From contig CAMTVY010000011.1 of NCBI GenBank assembly GCA_947085325.1, positions 1-64,000 on the forward strand: a DNA stretch of 64,000 nt, in the 5' to 3' direction. Under the pieces are notes generated by a model. That model saw nothing but the letters and a program-made list of their open reading frames with translations. It was not told the DNA's origin and did not search any database. Below are positions 52,847 to 62,245 of the stretch, piece by piece (position 1 is the first letter of the stretch; each line of letters begins with the position of its first letter). Source of the stretch: JAQBXX01 sp947085325 (GTDB taxonomy: Bacteria > Pseudomonadota > Gammaproteobacteria > SURF-13). The position numbers and the translations under genes were made by a program.

Positions 52847-54262
52847 CTACCTTTTAATAATCAGTGCCGCTTCAAGACGGTTACGGGCGCGCCCCGCGCC
52901 CATCAGCGGCAGCAGGCGCACCATCTCAGGCCCGCCGAGTTCGCCGGTGAGTGCCGCGCGCAACGGCTGATAGAGCGCCTTTCCGTTCGCGCCCGTGGCG
53001 GTCTTCAACATCTGCGCGAGCGCCTTGAAATCCTGCGGATTCTGCTCCAGCGCGTGCAGCGCGTGTTCGAAGAAATGTCTCTCCGCTTGCTGGATCACGC
53101 CGCGCGCGGTCTGGCTCAGATCCAGCGGATCGTGGTAAATAATGCGCGCCCACAACAAAGCGTGCGGCGGCAACCCGATGTTGGGGCGCACCGCGTCGAT
53201 GAAGTCCTGCTGCTGCGGCTCCGGCACCAGCGCGTGCACCTCCTCACCCATCCAGCGCCAGAGTGCGTCCGCGCTCGCATGCGCAATCGCCTCCTGCTGC
53301 CAGTGCTGCAACTGCACGGGGTCGAAGCGCACCGGCGAACGTCCCAGTTTACCGGCGTTGAAACCCGCCGCCAGCGCATCGAGGTCGAGCAAGGCGTCGA
53401 TGTCATAGTGATGCCCGAGACGCGCGAGATAGTTGGTAACCGCCGCCGCGAAATAGCCCGAATCACGCAGCTCGCGCACGCTGCGGCTGCCGTGACGCTT
53501 GGACAACGGCGCACCGTCGGCGCCCACGATCAGCGACAAATGACCGTAGTGCGGCACCGCGAGCCGCAGCGCATGCAGCAGCAGGATTTGCCTCGGTGTG
53601 TTGGTCAGGTGATCTTCGCCGCGCAGCACGTGTGTAACTCCCATCAGGGCGTCATCAAGGGCGTTGCTGAAAAAAAACGCCGCCGTCCCATCGGCGCGGC
53701 GGATGATGAAATCGCCGATGTCATTACTCGCAAAGCGCTGCGGGCCGCGCACCAGATCGTCGAACTCCACCTGCTTGCCGCGCGGCACACGGAAGCGCAG
53801 CGTGGGCAGTTCGCCCTGAGCAAGCCTCGTCCTGATCTGCTCCGGCGTAAGCGCAGCACAGGTGCCCGCGTAACGCGGCGGCTGGCCGGCATTGATCTGC
53901 GCCTTGCGCGAGAGCGCAAGCTCCTGCGTGCTGCAAAAGCAGGGATACACCAGCGCGGCGGCTTCGAGGCGTTCAAAATACTCCTGATAGATGGCCGTGC
54001 GCTCAGACTGCATATAAGGCCCGTCCGTACCACCTGCGTGCGGGCCCTCCTGCCAGTCGAGCCTGAGCCAGTGCAAATCTTCTTCGACCGCCTCGATATA
54101 GCGCGTTTCGCAGCGCTCCCGGTCGGTGTCTTCAATCCGCAACAGAAAAACACCCCGCGTGTGCCGTGCAAGCAACGCACAGAAGAGCGCGATACGGGCG
54201 TTGCCCATGTGCAGGAATCCACTCGGGCTGGGTGCGAAACGGGTTTTCATGTGTTTTGTCAT
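52847..54262 (-). CDS. gltX: Glutamyl-tRNA synthetase
   Basis: Class I synthetase charging tRNA-Glu. 471 residues from MTKHMKTRFAPSPSGFLHMG; the HIGH motif is FLHMG, zinc region CFCSTQEL...RYAGTC, and the KMSKS equivalent reads LSKRHGSRSV, a variant with Arg-His as in many proteobacterial GluRS. Alternative starts are 54250 (MKTRF) and 54283; none has a strong ribosome binding site. It diverges from the cyclophilin gene 104 bases away. Confidence 0.94.
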   Translation of the reverse strand: MTKHMKTRFAPSPSGFLHMGNARIALFCALLARHTRGVFLLRIEDTDRERCETRYIEAVEEDLHWLRLDWQEGPHAGGTDGPYMQSERTAIYQEYFERLEAAALVYPCFCSTQELALSRKAQINAGQPPRYAGTCAALTPEQIRTRLAQGELPTLRFRVPRGKQVEFDDLVRGPQRFASNDIGDFIIRRADGTAAFFFSNALDDALMGVTHVLRGEDHLTNTPRQILLLHALRLAVPHYGHLSLIVGADGAPLSKRHGSRSVRELRDSGYFAAAVTNYLARLGHHYDIDALLDLDALAAGFNAGKLGRSPVRFDPVQLQHWQQEAIAHASADALWRWMGEEVHALVPEPQQQDFIDAVRPNIGLPPHALLWARIIYHDPLDLSQTARGVIQQAERHFFEHALHALEQNPQDFKALAQMLKTATGANGKALYQPLRAALTGELGGPEMVRLLPLMGAGRARNRLEAALIIKR

Positions 54263-54366
54263 TGTGGTCTGCCATACTAACAAAAATGCAGGGCCTTTCC
54301 ATCCTGGCTGAGACGGATTATCATCGTATAACGTCGTACCAAGAGCAGACCAAGGAGTACCGCGCC

Positions 54367-55050
54367 ATGAGATATTCGTTCACAGCCCTGGTTCTCGCTG
54401 CATTGCTTGCCTCCACCGGGATCTACACCCAAGCCGGGGAAGCTACACCCTCTTATGTGCGCATCCAGACCAGTCAGGGTGACATTCTGATCGAACTCGA
54501 CAGTGCCAGCGCACCCAAATCCGTCGAGAATTTTTTGACCTATGTGCGCGAAGGCGGCTATAACGGCACCATCTTTCACCGCGTGATCGGAGACTTCGTG
54601 GTTCAGGGTGGCTCTTTCACACCCGACTTCGAGCCACGTCCTACACACAACCCCATCGCCACTGAAGCCACCAATGGCCTCCTGAACAAACGCGGCACGG
54701 TAGCCATGGCACGCAGCAAAGACCATGATTCTGCCACCAACCAGTTTTTCATCAATCTCAGCGACAACATCCACCTCAACCATCATGCACCTACACCGGG
54801 GTACTGGGGATATACCGTATTCGGCAAGGTCGTGCAGGGTATGGATGTGGTGGATCGCATCGGCCAGTCTGCCACCGGAAAGGGCGGCCCTTTTCCGGAG
54901 GACGTTCCCCAGACCCCTATCGTGATCACTCAGGCGAGCCTGGTACCCCCACCAGCACTGATGACGGCACAGGCTGAAGCCGGGGACATCACAGCTGGAA
55001 CCACCCCCCCCCAACGCGGTGCTGGCGCAAAAACCACCAAGAACAAATAA
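54367..55050 (+). CDS. Periplasmic peptidyl-prolyl cis-trans isomerase (cyclophilin)
   Basis: Folding helper, 227 residues. Signal peptide MRYSFTALVLAALLASTGIY, cleaved near TQAGEA. The cyclophilin domain (about 33-190) shows GDILIELDSASAPKSVENFL, NGTIFHRVIGDFVVQGGSF with the catalytic Arg, and TVAMARSKDHDSATNQFFIN. The tail after residue 200 is a low-complexity Ala/Thr/Pro extension. The frame is open 67 codons upstream of the chosen ATG, but that region is antisense to gltX. lpxH follows after 62 bases. Confidence 0.93.
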   Translation: MRYSFTALVLAALLASTGIYTQAGEATPSYVRIQTSQGDILIELDSASAPKSVENFLTYVREGGYNGTIFHRVIGDFVVQGGSFTPDFEPRPTHNPIATEATNGLLNKRGTVAMARSKDHDSATNQFFINLSDNIHLNHHAPTPGYWGYTVFGKVVQGMDVVDRIGQSATGKGGPFPEDVPQTPIVITQASLVPPPALMTAQAEAGDITAGTTPPQRGAGAKTTKNK

Positions 55051-55112
55051 CCGGCTGCTGCACCACTCACCGCGAGCACATGCATTTGCGCGTGACGCAG
55101 CGCAACCTTCTC

Positions 55113-55838
55113 ATGACGTTATTTATCTCCGACCTGCACCTGTGCGAACAACGCCCCGCGCCCGCCCGGCGATTCCTCCGGTTTCTGGAGCAGGATGCCT
55201 GCGACGCGGGGACGCTCTACATCCTCGGCGACTTGTTTGAGGCCTGGCTGGGTGATGACGACAGGAGTGACTTTCACCGCGAAATTACCCAGGCGCTACA
55301 CGCATGCGTGAGCCAGGGTACGCCGATTTTCCTGCTGCACGGTAACCGCGATTTCCTGATCGGCACCGAGTTCGAGCGCCAAACCGGATGCCGGCTGCTG
55401 CCTGACCCGAGCGTGATTGATCTCGATGGCATGCCCGCCCTCATCATGCACGGCGACACGCTATGCACTGACGACCTCGAGTATCAGGAGTTTCGCGTTA
55501 CTGTGCGCGATCCGCAATGGCAGCAGAAGTTTCTTGCCCAGCCCCTGTCGCAACGGCGTGAGATCGCCCGGCATCTGCGCGATGAATCGCAGATGAGAAC
55601 GCGCGAAAAACCGGAGCAGATCATGGATGTGAACCAGCAGACAGTCGAACACGTCATGCGCGACCACCATGTCAATCTGCTGATTCACGGCCACACACAC
55701 CGCCCCGCAATGCACGATTTCACGCTGGGTGGTGAACCCGCGCGCCGCATCGTACTCGGTGACTGGTACGAACAAGGCAGTGTGCTTGCGCACGATGCGC
55801 ATGGTTTTATACTCGGCCAGTTGCCGTTCCGCGCATGA
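55113..55838 (+). CDS. lpxH: UDP-2,3-diacylglucosamine diphosphatase
   Basis: Lipid A enzyme giving lipid X and UMP. From MTLFISDLHLCEQRPAP it has 241 residues. Calcineurin-like metallophosphoesterase motifs: ISDLHL, YILGDLFEAWLGDDD, LLHGNRDFLIG, ALIMHGDTLCTDD and IHGHTHRPAMH. A start 11 codons upstream (55080) is weaker. Its stop overlaps prmB by ATGA. Cyclophilin-lpxH order is common in gammaproteobacteria. Confidence 0.96.
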   Translation: MTLFISDLHLCEQRPAPARRFLRFLEQDACDAGTLYILGDLFEAWLGDDDRSDFHREITQALHACVSQGTPIFLLHGNRDFLIGTEFERQTGCRLLPDPSVIDLDGMPALIMHGDTLCTDDLEYQEFRVTVRDPQWQQKFLAQPLSQRREIARHLRDESQMRTREKPEQIMDVNQQTVEHVMRDHHVNLLIHGHTHRPAMHDFTLGGEPARRIVLGDWYEQGSVLAHDAHGFILGQLPFRA

Positions 55839-56758
55839 GCAGCGCACAAGAAGCTGTCGAGGAACTGCACAGCCCGCGCGACTTCATCCGCTGGGGCGCG
55901 AGCCGCTTCAATGAAGCCGGCCTGCATTTCGGCCACGGCACGGATAATGCCGTGGATGAAGCCGCGAGCCTGGTGCTGCACGCGCTCCACCTGCCGTATG
56001 GGGCCCCGCCTGACGCCCTGCTCGCCACCCTCACGCAGCGCGAGAAACAGACGGTCGTGGACTTGCTTATGCGGCGTATCAGCGAGCGCCTGCCCGCCCC
56101 CTATCTCATACACGAGGCCTGGTTCGCGGGCCTGAGTTTTTACGTCGATGAGCGCGTGCTCGTCCCGCGCTCACCCATCGCCGAACTCATTGAAAACCAG
56201 TTTGCGCCCTGGATCGCTGAACCAGCGGTGCACTATATCCTTGATCTCTGCACCGGCAGCGGCTGCATCGCCATCGCCTGCGCCTATGCCTTCCCGCATG
56301 CGGCTGTCGATGCCACCGACATCTCTCCCGCCGCACTCGAAGTCACCGCAACCAACATCGCGCGGCATGGCGTCAACGACCGCGTGCATGGTGTGCTCTC
56401 TGACGTCTTCGACGCACTCGAAAACAGTACCTACGACATCATCGTCAGCAACCCGCCCTATGTCGATGCTGACGACATGGCGGCACTGCCGGCGGAATTC
56501 CACCACGAGCCGTCACTCGGTCTCAAGGCGGGTACGGATGGCCTCGACATCGTGCGCCGCATCCTGCGGGAAGCACACCGCCACCTCAACCCCGGCGGCA
56601 TTCTGGTGGTCGAAGTCGGTAACAGTGAGCAGGCGCTGCTGGAGTGCTTTCCGGATGTGCCGTTCGTGTGGCCCGAGTTCGAACGTGGCGGTGGTGGCGT
56701 GTTTCTGCTCACGCAGGAGCAGGTAGCGGAATATCAGGAGGTCTTCAGCAGAAGTTAA
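55835..56758 (+). CDS. prmB: Ribosomal protein L3 N5-glutamine methyltransferase
   Basis: Methylates Gln150 of L3 (by homology). 307 residues; helical N-terminal substrate domain, SAM loop LDLCTGSGCIAIACAYAFP (about 133) and the catalytic SNPPYVDADDM (about 206). Compared with PrmC it has the PrmB-type N-terminus (RFNEAGLHFGHGTDNAVDEA). Translationally coupled to lpxH. Confidence 0.93.
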   Translation: MSSAQEAVEELHSPRDFIRWGASRFNEAGLHFGHGTDNAVDEAASLVLHALHLPYGAPPDALLATLTQREKQTVVDLLMRRISERLPAPYLIHEAWFAGLSFYVDERVLVPRSPIAELIENQFAPWIAEPAVHYILDLCTGSGCIAIACAYAFPHAAVDATDISPAALEVTATNIARHGVNDRVHGVLSDVFDALENSTYDIIVSNPPYVDADDMAALPAEFHHEPSLGLKAGTDGLDIVRRILREAHRHLNPGGILVVEVGNSEQALLECFPDVPFVWPEFERGGGGVFLLTQEQVAEYQEVFSRS

Positions 56759-57016
56759 CGGCTTCATTCATACGCCGGGGGCGGTAACTTGTTACAGCGC
56801 CCGGTCACCTTCAGCGTCACTCCCGCAGGCGACAAGGGCTGTGGAAACAGAAACCCCTACACAGACAGCTATAGCCTATTCTGCTGGCTTACTAACGCCT
56901 AAAGATTAGCTCCCCGGGACGGACTCGACCGTTTCGCCGGGAGCCAAACGGGACGCGCGTAGCGCGCCCAATTGAAGCAATAATGGCTTACGACTCTGTA
57001 TTACTCAACTTAAGCT
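56759..57016. other. Intergenic region with a duplicated tRNA-Asn 3' end
   Basis: No ORF. At 56909-56928 lies an exact 20 base copy of the 3' end of the neighbouring tRNA-Asn gene (GCTCCCCGGGACGGACTCGA), followed by a diverged remainder ending GGGAGCC. The two copies are direct repeats 110 bases apart, as left when an element integrates at a tRNA 3' end and is later lost. Confidence 0.7.
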
Positions 57017-57092
<76 letters not shown>

Positions 57093-57107
57093 ATGTGAGG
57101 GGCTGTA

Positions 57108-57136
57108 ATGGTAAGGGTGCGGGGGTGTCAGGTCAA
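57108..57136 (-). promoter_or_regulatory. Sigma-70 promoter of tRNA-Asn
   Basis: On the minus strand TTGACC (57131-57136), a 17 base spacer and TACCAT (57108-57113). The tRNA 5' end is 15 bases further. Good match to the position and spacing of a stable RNA promoter. Confidence 0.75.
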
Positions 57137-57229
57137 GAAAAAGCGCGTCACTGCATGGCTGTGCGAACAGCGTGCTGCGCTTCTTGCTGATGCTCCCGGC
57201 ACACCGTTTACCCCTGCTATACTGCGCGC

Positions 57230-58711
57230 ATGGAACAAAAACCGCCAGCGCACACCACTGAAAAACAGGCTTTGCTCGCCGCGCTGCATGCCATCCTCCC
57301 CGATGCCAGTCTGCTGGTACACGAAGAAGACCTGCGGCCTTATGAAAGCGACGGCCTGACGGCCTACCGCGCCCTGCCGGGCGTCGTGTGCCTGCCCGAC
57401 ACGCTGGAGCAGGTGCAGCAGATCCTGCGCCTGTGCCACCAGATGCACTGCCCGGTGGTGGCGCGCGGTGCAGGCACGGGCCTGTCGGGCGGCGCGCTGC
57501 CGCTGGAGAACGGTGTGCTGCTGTCACTGGCGAAGTTCACCTGCATCCTCGACATGGATCCGGACAATCGCACCGCACGCGTACAGTGCGGCGTACGCAA
57601 TCTCGCCATCTCCGAAGCCGCCGCAGCGCATGGCCTGTATTACGCGCCCGACCCCTCGTCGCAGATCGCCTGCACCATCGGCGGCAATGTCGCAGAAAAT
57701 GCCGGCGGCGTGCACTGCCTGAAATACGGCCTCACCGTACACAACGTACTCGGCCTCAAGCTGGTCACCATGGAAGGCGATCTGCTGGAGCTGGGCGGCA
57801 AGACGCTGGATGCGCCGGGCTATGATCTGCTCGCACTGTTGCATGGCTCTGAAGGCCTGCTGGGCGTGATCGTCGAGGTCACCGTGAAGCTGCTGCCCCG
57901 CCCGGAACGCACACAGGTCGCGCTGGCGGCATTTGATGATGTCGCCAGCGCGGCAGAGGCCGTTGCAGCCATTATCGGCGCAGGCATTATCCCTGCCGGC
58001 CTGGAGATGATGGACAATCTCGCCCTCTGCGCCGCTGAGGATTATGCCCACGCCGGGTACCCTGTCGACGCCGCTGCCATCCTGTTGTGTGAGCTTGACG
58101 GCGCTGACGAAGAGGTCTCCGATCTCATCATGCAGGTGCGCACGCTGTTGCTTGCCAACGGCGCCACCGAAGTACGCACCGCGCTCGACGACGCCGAACG
58201 GCGCAAGATGTGGGCCGGGCGCAAGGCCGCCTTCCCCGCCGTGGGCCGCCTCGCGCCCGACTACTACTGCATGGACGGCACCATCCCGCGCCGTCGCCTG
58301 TCCGAAGCGCTGGCAGGCATTGCCGCACTTTCACAGCACTACAATCTGCGCGTCGCCAACGTGTTTCATGCCGGGGATGGCAACCTGCATCCCTTGATAC
58401 TCTACGATGCCAACAGTCCCGGCGAGTTGCAGCGCACCGAGGAGATGGGCGGGAAAATACTGGAACTATGTATCGCAGTCGGCGGCACCATCACCGGCGA
58501 ACACGGTGTGGGCGTGGAAAAACTCGACCAGATGTGCGTACAGTTCGGCACTGCGGAGCTTGACCAGTTCCACGACCTCAAGCACACCTTCGACCCCAAG
58601 GAACTGCTCAACCCGGGCAAGGCCGTGCCTACCTTGCAGCGCTGCGCCGAGTTCGGCGCCATGCACGTGCACCACGGCAAGCTCGCGTTCCCGGAACTGG
58701 AGCGCTTCTGA
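57230..58711 (+). CDS. glcD: Glycolate oxidase subunit GlcD (FAD-linked)
   Basis: Catalytic subunit oxidising glycolate to glyoxylate. 493 residues; FAD-binding PCMH domain with VARGAGTGLSGGALPLENGV (about 81-100), SSQIACTIGGNVAENAGGVH and the C-terminal FAD-oxidase C domain ending with HAGDGNLHPLI (about 380) and GEHGVGVEKL (about 423). First gene of glcDEF; its stop TGA shares a base with the glcE start (TGATG). A promoter with TATACT lies close before the ATG. Confidence 0.95.
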   Translation: MEQKPPAHTTEKQALLAALHAILPDASLLVHEEDLRPYESDGLTAYRALPGVVCLPDTLEQVQQILRLCHQMHCPVVARGAGTGLSGGALPLENGVLLSLAKFTCILDMDPDNRTARVQCGVRNLAISEAAAAHGLYYAPDPSSQIACTIGGNVAENAGGVHCLKYGLTVHNVLGLKLVTMEGDLLELGGKTLDAPGYDLLALLHGSEGLLGVIVEVTVKLLPRPERTQVALAAFDDVASAAEAVAAIIGAGIIPAGLEMMDNLALCAAEDYAHAGYPVDAAAILLCELDGADEEVSDLIMQVRTLLLANGATEVRTALDDAERRKMWAGRKAAFPAVGRLAPDYYCMDGTIPRRRLSEALAGIAALSQHYNLRVANVFHAGDGNLHPLILYDANSPGELQRTEEMGGKILELCIAVGGTITGEHGVGVEKLDQMCVQFGTAELDQFHDLKHTFDPKELLNPGKAVPTLQRCAEFGAMHVHHGKLAFPELERF

Positions 58712-59772
58712 TGCAGGCCGATCACAGTGCTGCACTGCAAGCCGTGGTGCGCGCGGCCATCGCAGACAAAACTCCGCTGCGCATCATCGGCGGCAACAGC
58801 AAGCAATTTTATGGGCGCATGACCACAGGCACACCGCTCCCGGTGGCAGAACACCGTGGCATCGTGCACTACGAACCCAGCGAACTCATCATCACCGCAC
58901 GTGCGGGCACGCCACTGGCGGAGATCGAGGCGGCATTGGCTGCGCACAACCAGATGCTGCCGTTTGAGCCGCCGCACTTCGGCCCGACGGCCACACTCGG
59001 CGGCACCATTGCCTGCGGCATATCCGGCCCACGACGCCCGTATACCGGCGCAGTGCGGGATTTTGTGCTGGGCGTGAGACTGATCAATGGCCGTGGCGAG
59101 CTGGTGAAATTCGGCGGCGAAGTCATGAAAAACGTGGCGGGCTTTGATGTGTCACGCTTGATGACAGGGGCACTCGGCACCCTCGGCCCGCTGCTTGAGG
59201 TTTCACTCAAGGTGCTGCCCAGGCCTCAGCATGAGATCACACTCACCTTCACCTGCACGGCCCGGCAGGCGCTCGCCCGGATCAGAGACTGGAGCGCCCA
59301 ACCCGTGCCGCTCTCGGGTGCCTGTCACGACGGTACCCGTCTGTATGTGCGCCTTTCCGGCAGCAGCAGCGGCGTCACCGCCTGCCAGCGCAAAATCGGC
59401 GGCGATGCACTGCCCGATGACAACCAGTTCTGGCACAAATTACGCGAACACCAGCACGACTTCTTCAGGGACGACGGGCTGCTCTGGCGTCTTTCCGTAC
59501 CGCCTGCGGCGCCGCTGCTGAACCTGCCCGGCCAGTCGTACCTGGACTGGGGCGGAGCATTGCGCTGGCTGAAAAACCCGTTGCCCGCAGATGTGATACG
59601 CGCCAGCGCGGCCAAACTCGGCGGCCATGCCACCCTGTTTCGCGGTGGCGAGCGTACGGGCTCGATGTTTCATCCGCTGCCGCCTGCGCTGCTGGCCCTG
59701 CACAAGCGCCTTAAAAGTTCGTTTGATCCCCACGGCATTTTCAACCCTGGCCAGCTTTATCCGGAATTCTGA
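58711..59772 (+). CDS. glcE: Glycolate oxidase subunit GlcE (FAD-binding)
   Basis: Second flavin subunit, 353 residues. FAD-binding region: LRIIGGNSKQFYGR, LIITARAGTPLAEIEAALA and GGTIACGISGPRRPYTGAVR (about 96-115), then FVLGVRLINGRGELVKFGGE. Overlaps glcD by one base and ends two bases before glcF. Shorter than GlcD because it lacks the long C-terminal oxidase domain. Confidence 0.94.
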   Translation: MQADHSAALQAVVRAAIADKTPLRIIGGNSKQFYGRMTTGTPLPVAEHRGIVHYEPSELIITARAGTPLAEIEAALAAHNQMLPFEPPHFGPTATLGGTIACGISGPRRPYTGAVRDFVLGVRLINGRGELVKFGGEVMKNVAGFDVSRLMTGALGTLGPLLEVSLKVLPRPQHEITLTFTCTARQALARIRDWSAQPVPLSGACHDGTRLYVRLSGSSSGVTACQRKIGGDALPDDNQFWHKLREHQHDFFRDDGLLWRLSVPPAAPLLNLPGQSYLDWGGALRWLKNPLPADVIRASAAKLGGHATLFRGGERTGSMFHPLPPALLALHKRLKSSFDPHGIFNPGQLYPEF

Positions 59773-59774
59773 TC

Positions 59775-60983
59775 GTGCAGACACAACTCAACCCAAGCTT
59801 TCTTGAGACCCCACAGGGCAGTGAGGCCAATGCCATACTGCGTTCCTGCGTGCACTGTGGATTTTGCAACGCGACCTGTCCGACCTATCAGTTGCTGGGC
59901 GACGAACTGGACGGCCCACGCGGACGCATCTATCTGCTCAAATCGCTGTTCGAAGGCGCCCCGGTCACGCGCAAGACCCAAAGCCACATCGACCGTTGCC
60001 TCACCTGTCGCGCCTGCGAAACCACCTGCCCCTCCGGCGTCCAATATGGGCGTTTGGCAGATATCGGCCGCGCGGTTCTCGAACACCGCGTGCAACGGCC
60101 CTGGCGCGAGCGCCTGCAGCGCCGCCTGCTGCGCCTGATCCTGACACACACCGCGCGCACAGCACTGCTGCTGTATTTCGCACGCTGGCTCAAACCATTG
60201 TTGCCCGCAGCCATGCGCCGGACAATTCCGCTACGCCAAAAATCCAGGTCATGGCCCGCCACGCAACATCAGCGACGCATGCTGCTATTGGACGGCTGCG
60301 TACAACCCGCCCTTTCCCCCAACATCAACGCCGCCGCCGCACGCGTGCTGGACAGGCTCGGCATCAGCCTGGTGCGACTACAGAACGCCGGCTGTTGCGG
60401 CGCCATCAGCCACCACCTCGGCGCAGACAATGAAGGATTGAATTTCATGCGCCGCAACATCACCGCCTGGTGGCCGCACATTGAAAGCGGCGCCGAGGCC
60501 ATTGTGATTACCGCCAGCGGCTGCGGCAGTCTGATAAAAGAATATGGCCATTTACTGCGGCACGACCCGGAATATGCGCACAAGGCCGCGCGCATCTCAT
60601 CCCTGACAAGGGACATCAGCGAAATACTGACGCAGGAGGATACCGGCACGCTCAAACCCGCCACCGCCAAAAAGATTGCCTGCCACACGCCCTGCTCATT
60701 GCAGCACGCGCAGAAACTGCCGGATGCCGTGGCAAATGTCCTGGGTAAACTGGGCTTCGATCTGACAGACGTCCCCGATGCACACCTGTGCTGCGGCTCG
60801 GCTGGCACCTACTCCATATTACAACCGGCGCTGGCGCAAGAGCTGTTGCAAAACAAACTTGCCGCCTTGCAGTCCGGCAAACCCGACTGCATTGCCACTG
60901 CCAACATCGGTTGCCTCACACACATGCAGAGCAGCGCGCGTGTGCCGGTGAAACACTGGATTGAGCTGGTCGACGCTGGCTGA
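59775..60983 (+). CDS. glcF: Glycolate oxidase iron-sulfur subunit GlcF
   Basis: Electron-transfer subunit, 402 residues, GTG start. Two [4Fe-4S] motifs: CVHCGFCNATCPTYQ (about 26-40) and CLTCRACETTCPSGV (about 76-90). Two CCG-type cysteine-rich domains follow: NAGCCGAISHH and HLCCGSAGTYS. Electrons go to quinones in the membrane in E. coli. Completes glcDEF. Confidence 0.95.
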   Translation: MQTQLNPSFLETPQGSEANAILRSCVHCGFCNATCPTYQLLGDELDGPRGRIYLLKSLFEGAPVTRKTQSHIDRCLTCRACETTCPSGVQYGRLADIGRAVLEHRVQRPWRERLQRRLLRLILTHTARTALLLYFARWLKPLLPAAMRRTIPLRQKSRSWPATQHQRRMLLLDGCVQPALSPNINAAAARVLDRLGISLVRLQNAGCCGAISHHLGADNEGLNFMRRNITAWWPHIESGAEAIVITASGCGSLIKEYGHLLRHDPEYAHKAARISSLTRDISEILTQEDTGTLKPATAKKIACHTPCSLQHAQKLPDAVANVLGKLGFDLTDVPDAHLCCGSAGTYSILQPALAQELLQNKLAALQSGKPDCIATANIGCLTHMQSSARVPVKHWIELVDAG

Positions 60984-61059
60984 GGTGGCTATCCCCGGCT
61001 TTTCCTATATCATGCACGTCTTAACAATAACTGCCAATTCTGCCTAGAGATTGCGACCC

Positions 61060-62241
61060 ATGCCTGCACTTTTTAAATCCTTCCACCCCCCCAAACGTAC
61101 ACTGATGGGCCCCGGCCCCTCCGATGTGAATCCGCGCATTCTAGAGGCGATGTCCCGCCCCACCATCGGCCATCTTGACCCCGTGTTCGTGTCGATGATG
61201 GATGAGATGAAGACACTGTTGCAGTATGCGTTTCAGACCAAAAATCCGCTGACCCTGCCGGTGTCGGCCCCCGGTTCGGCCGGCATGGAGATGTGCTTCG
61301 TCAATCTCGTGGAGCCCGGCGACAAGGTCGTCATCTGCCAGAACGGCGTGTTCGGCGGGCGCATGAAGGAAAACGTGGAGCGCTGCGGCGCCACGCCCGT
61401 GATGGTGGAAGACGCCTGGGGCAGCGCGGTAGACGCCAACAAGCTGGAAGACGCCCTCAAGAGCAATCCCGACACCAAGGTAGTCGCCTTCGTGCACGCG
61501 GAAACCTCCACTGGCGCACTGTCGGACGTGAAGACGCTGGTCGACATCGCGCACCGTTACGGCTGCCTTGCCATCGTGGATGCCGTCACCTCGCTCGGCG
61601 GCTCGGCGCTGAAGGTAGACGACTGGGGGGTTGACGCGATTTACTCCGGTTCGCAGAAGTGTTTGTCCTGCACGCCGGGCCTGTCACCGGTGAGCTTCAG
61701 CGAGCGCGCAGTGGAGAAGGTCAAGGCACGCAAAACCAAGGTGCAGAGCTGGTTCCTGGATTTGACGCTGGTGATGGGTTACTGGGGCAGCGGCAAACGC
61801 GCCTACCATCACACCGCGCCGATCAATGCGCTGTACGGCCTGCACGAGGCGCTGGTCATCTTGCAGGAAGAAGGGCTGGAAGCCGCCTGGGCGCGCCACA
61901 CGCGCAATCATCTGGCGCTGAAGGCGGGTGCTGAAGCGATGGACCTGCGCTTCGTCGTAAAAGAAGGCGAACGCCTGCCGCAGCTCAATTCCATTTATAT
62001 ACCGGATGGCGTGGACGACGCCGCAGTGCGGACAGCGCTACTGAAGGATTACAACCTTGAGATCGGTGCCGGTCTCGGTGCGATGGCCGGAAAAATCTGG
62101 CGCATCGGCCTCATGGGCTATGCCAGCAATCCCACCAATGTGCTGTTTTGCCTGGGTGCCCTGGAAGAAACGCTGGCCCGCCTGAATGCGCCTATCACGC
62201 GCGGCGCAGCCGTGGCCACGGCGCAGCGGGCGCTGGCTTAA
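61060..62241 (+). CDS. Class V aminotransferase, serine/alanine-glyoxylate type
   Basis: PLP enzyme of 393 residues from MPALFKSFHPP. LMGPGPSDVNPRILEAMSRP at the N-terminus, VHAETSTGALSDV, IVDAVTSLGGSALKVDDWGV and the PLP lysine in IYSGSQKCLSCTPGLSPVSF (about 190-210) match serine-glyoxylate or alanine-glyoxylate aminotransferase. Standing 76 bases after glcF, it would turn the glyoxylate made by GlcDEF into glycine. Donor (Ser or Ala) is uncertain. Confidence 0.9.
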   Translation: MPALFKSFHPPKRTLMGPGPSDVNPRILEAMSRPTIGHLDPVFVSMMDEMKTLLQYAFQTKNPLTLPVSAPGSAGMEMCFVNLVEPGDKVVICQNGVFGGRMKENVERCGATPVMVEDAWGSAVDANKLEDALKSNPDTKVVAFVHAETSTGALSDVKTLVDIAHRYGCLAIVDAVTSLGGSALKVDDWGVDAIYSGSQKCLSCTPGLSPVSFSERAVEKVKARKTKVQSWFLDLTLVMGYWGSGKRAYHHTAPINALYGLHEALVILQEEGLEAAWARHTRNHLALKAGAEAMDLRFVVKEGERLPQLNSIYIPDGVDDAAVRTALLKDYNLEIGAGLGAMAGKIWRIGLMGYASNPTNVLFCLGALEETLARLNAPITRGAAVATAQRALA

Positions 62242-62245
62242 GCGA

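Noticed and set aside
53054..54280. Long open frame (408 codons) antisense to gltX
   Set aside because: gltX is clear; the antisense frame is a composition artefact.
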